From NCBI GenBank assembly GCA_030583665.1, contig CP129469.1:1727043-1791042 (forward strand): DNA of 64,000 nucleotides, read 5' to 3'. The notes below the pieces were generated by a model. That model did not search any database. It saw nothing but the letters and a program-made list of their open reading frames with translations, and was not told where the DNA came from. The position numbers and the translations under genes were made by a program. Positions 63,683 to 64,000 of the stretch are shown here, one piece after another. This DNA comes from Candidatus Jettenia sp. AMX2 (GTDB lineage Bacteria > Planctomycetota > Brocadiia > Brocadiales > Brocadiaceae). Within the stretch, counting starts at the first letter, position 1, and every line of letters begins with the position of its first letter.

Positions 63683-64000
63683 GTGAATTTTGAATCTTTT
63701 AATTTCCATCCGCATATCGCGGCAGGCGTGAAGGCGTTGGGTTACATTACACCAACACCTATCCAACTTCAGGCAATACCTTTAATTCTTCAAGGCCAGG
63801 ACATTATGGCACTGGCCCAGACCGGAACCGGCAAAACTGCCGCTTTTGTGCTACCAATTTTACAGCGACTGATGCAAGGGCCGCGCGGTTGTGTCCGCGC
63901 CTTGATAATCGCACCCACACGCGAATTGGCTGAGCAAATACACGAAGCTATTGGTGGGCTGGGACAGCAAACGAGGCTGCGCAGCGTAACTATTTATGGT
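63683..64000 (+). CDS. DEAD-box RNA helicase, 5' part
   Basis: The start of a DEAD-box ATP-dependent RNA helicase (RhlE/CsdA-like), about 106 residues before the window ends. The start is a GTG at 63683 with Shine-Dalgarno AAGGAG (63672-63677). Motifs are FNFHPHIAAGVKALGY (F motif), the Q motif TPIQLQAIPLI, motif I AQTGTGKTAAFVLP, motif Ia PTRELAEQIH and the start of motif Ib. The gene continues beyond the window. Confidence 0.93.
   Translation, partial: MNFESFNFHPHIAAGVKALGYITPTPIQLQAIPLILQGQDIMALAQTGTGKTAAFVLPILQRLMQGPRGCVRALIIAPTRELAEQIHEAIGGLGQQTRLRSVTIYG

Overview
The window looks like part of a moderately AT-rich bacterial chromosome from the Planctomycetota, most likely an anammox-type Brocadiales member. 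That placement is an inference from gene content: short PEP-CTERM-like proteins, the style of the FtsH, cobalamin and iron-uptake genes, and very dense families of short interspersed repeats. No hydrazine-metabolism gene lies in the window, so the anammox assignment is not proven here.

1-29 kb is mainly ordinary chromosome. It holds the end of a vWA protein, a Tat-exported aldo/keto reductase, DUF488, a broken GGDEF gene, an FAD oxidoreductase, a polysaccharide pyruvyl transferase-like protein, a tandem pair of tiny PEP-CTERM-like genes (the first frameshifted), a YqhA/unknown/thermonuclease operon, a dnaJ-cbiG-cbiH cluster, an iron operon (feoB, RseC-like, DtxR/FeoA), two YkgJ-type cysteine-cluster proteins, a BaiN-like flavoprotein, ftsH, two secreted proteins, a methyltransferase, a PBP4-type peptidase translationally coupled to a receiver protein that lacks its phospho-acceptor Asp, and smpB. 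Intergenic gaps are packed with at least five repeat families, one interrupted by a 150-bp MITE with an apparent 8-bp target duplication.

29.75-40.45 kb is a genomic island at a tRNA-Leu(CAG) gene. A decayed tyrosine integrase abuts the tRNA, and the 25 bp of the tRNA 3' end is repeated exactly at 40421-40445. Cargo, all on the minus strand: a TumA/TumE-like toxin-antitoxin pair, a DprA-like + phosphoribosyltransferase pair with an IS4-family element inserted 13 bp upstream, a small ORF, an unknown 448-residue protein, a NERD-nuclease/UvrD-like helicase gene split by one in-frame TGA, and a secreted TPR protein. This is a defence-flavoured island and the best candidate area for an undescribed system.

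40.7-44.8 kb carries two about 98% identical SulP anion transporters, head to head, as a 1.8-kb inverted duplication around a 0.5-kb AT-rich spacer.

45-60 kb is a nearly complete [NiFe] hydrogenase region: a CDF metal transporter, hypA, hypB, hypF, hypC, hypD, hypE, then a group 3b (NAD(P)-linked, sulfhydrogenase-like) operon in the order beta, cyclic-nucleotide-binding protein, gamma, delta, alpha, and finally the maturation protease. Together these could make, mature and regulate a soluble bidirectional hydrogenase.

60-62.2 kb is a GC-richer strip of three minus-strand, cassette-like units (ParE/RelE toxin-antitoxin, TspO, a frameshifted unknown gene) with an attC-like hairpin and R'/R''-like boxes, possibly integron cassette remnants without an integrase. 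The window ends with a 2TM ion-channel-like protein with a non-canonical filter, a decayed REP-associated (Y1) transposase and the start of a DEAD-box RNA helicase that begins at GTG.
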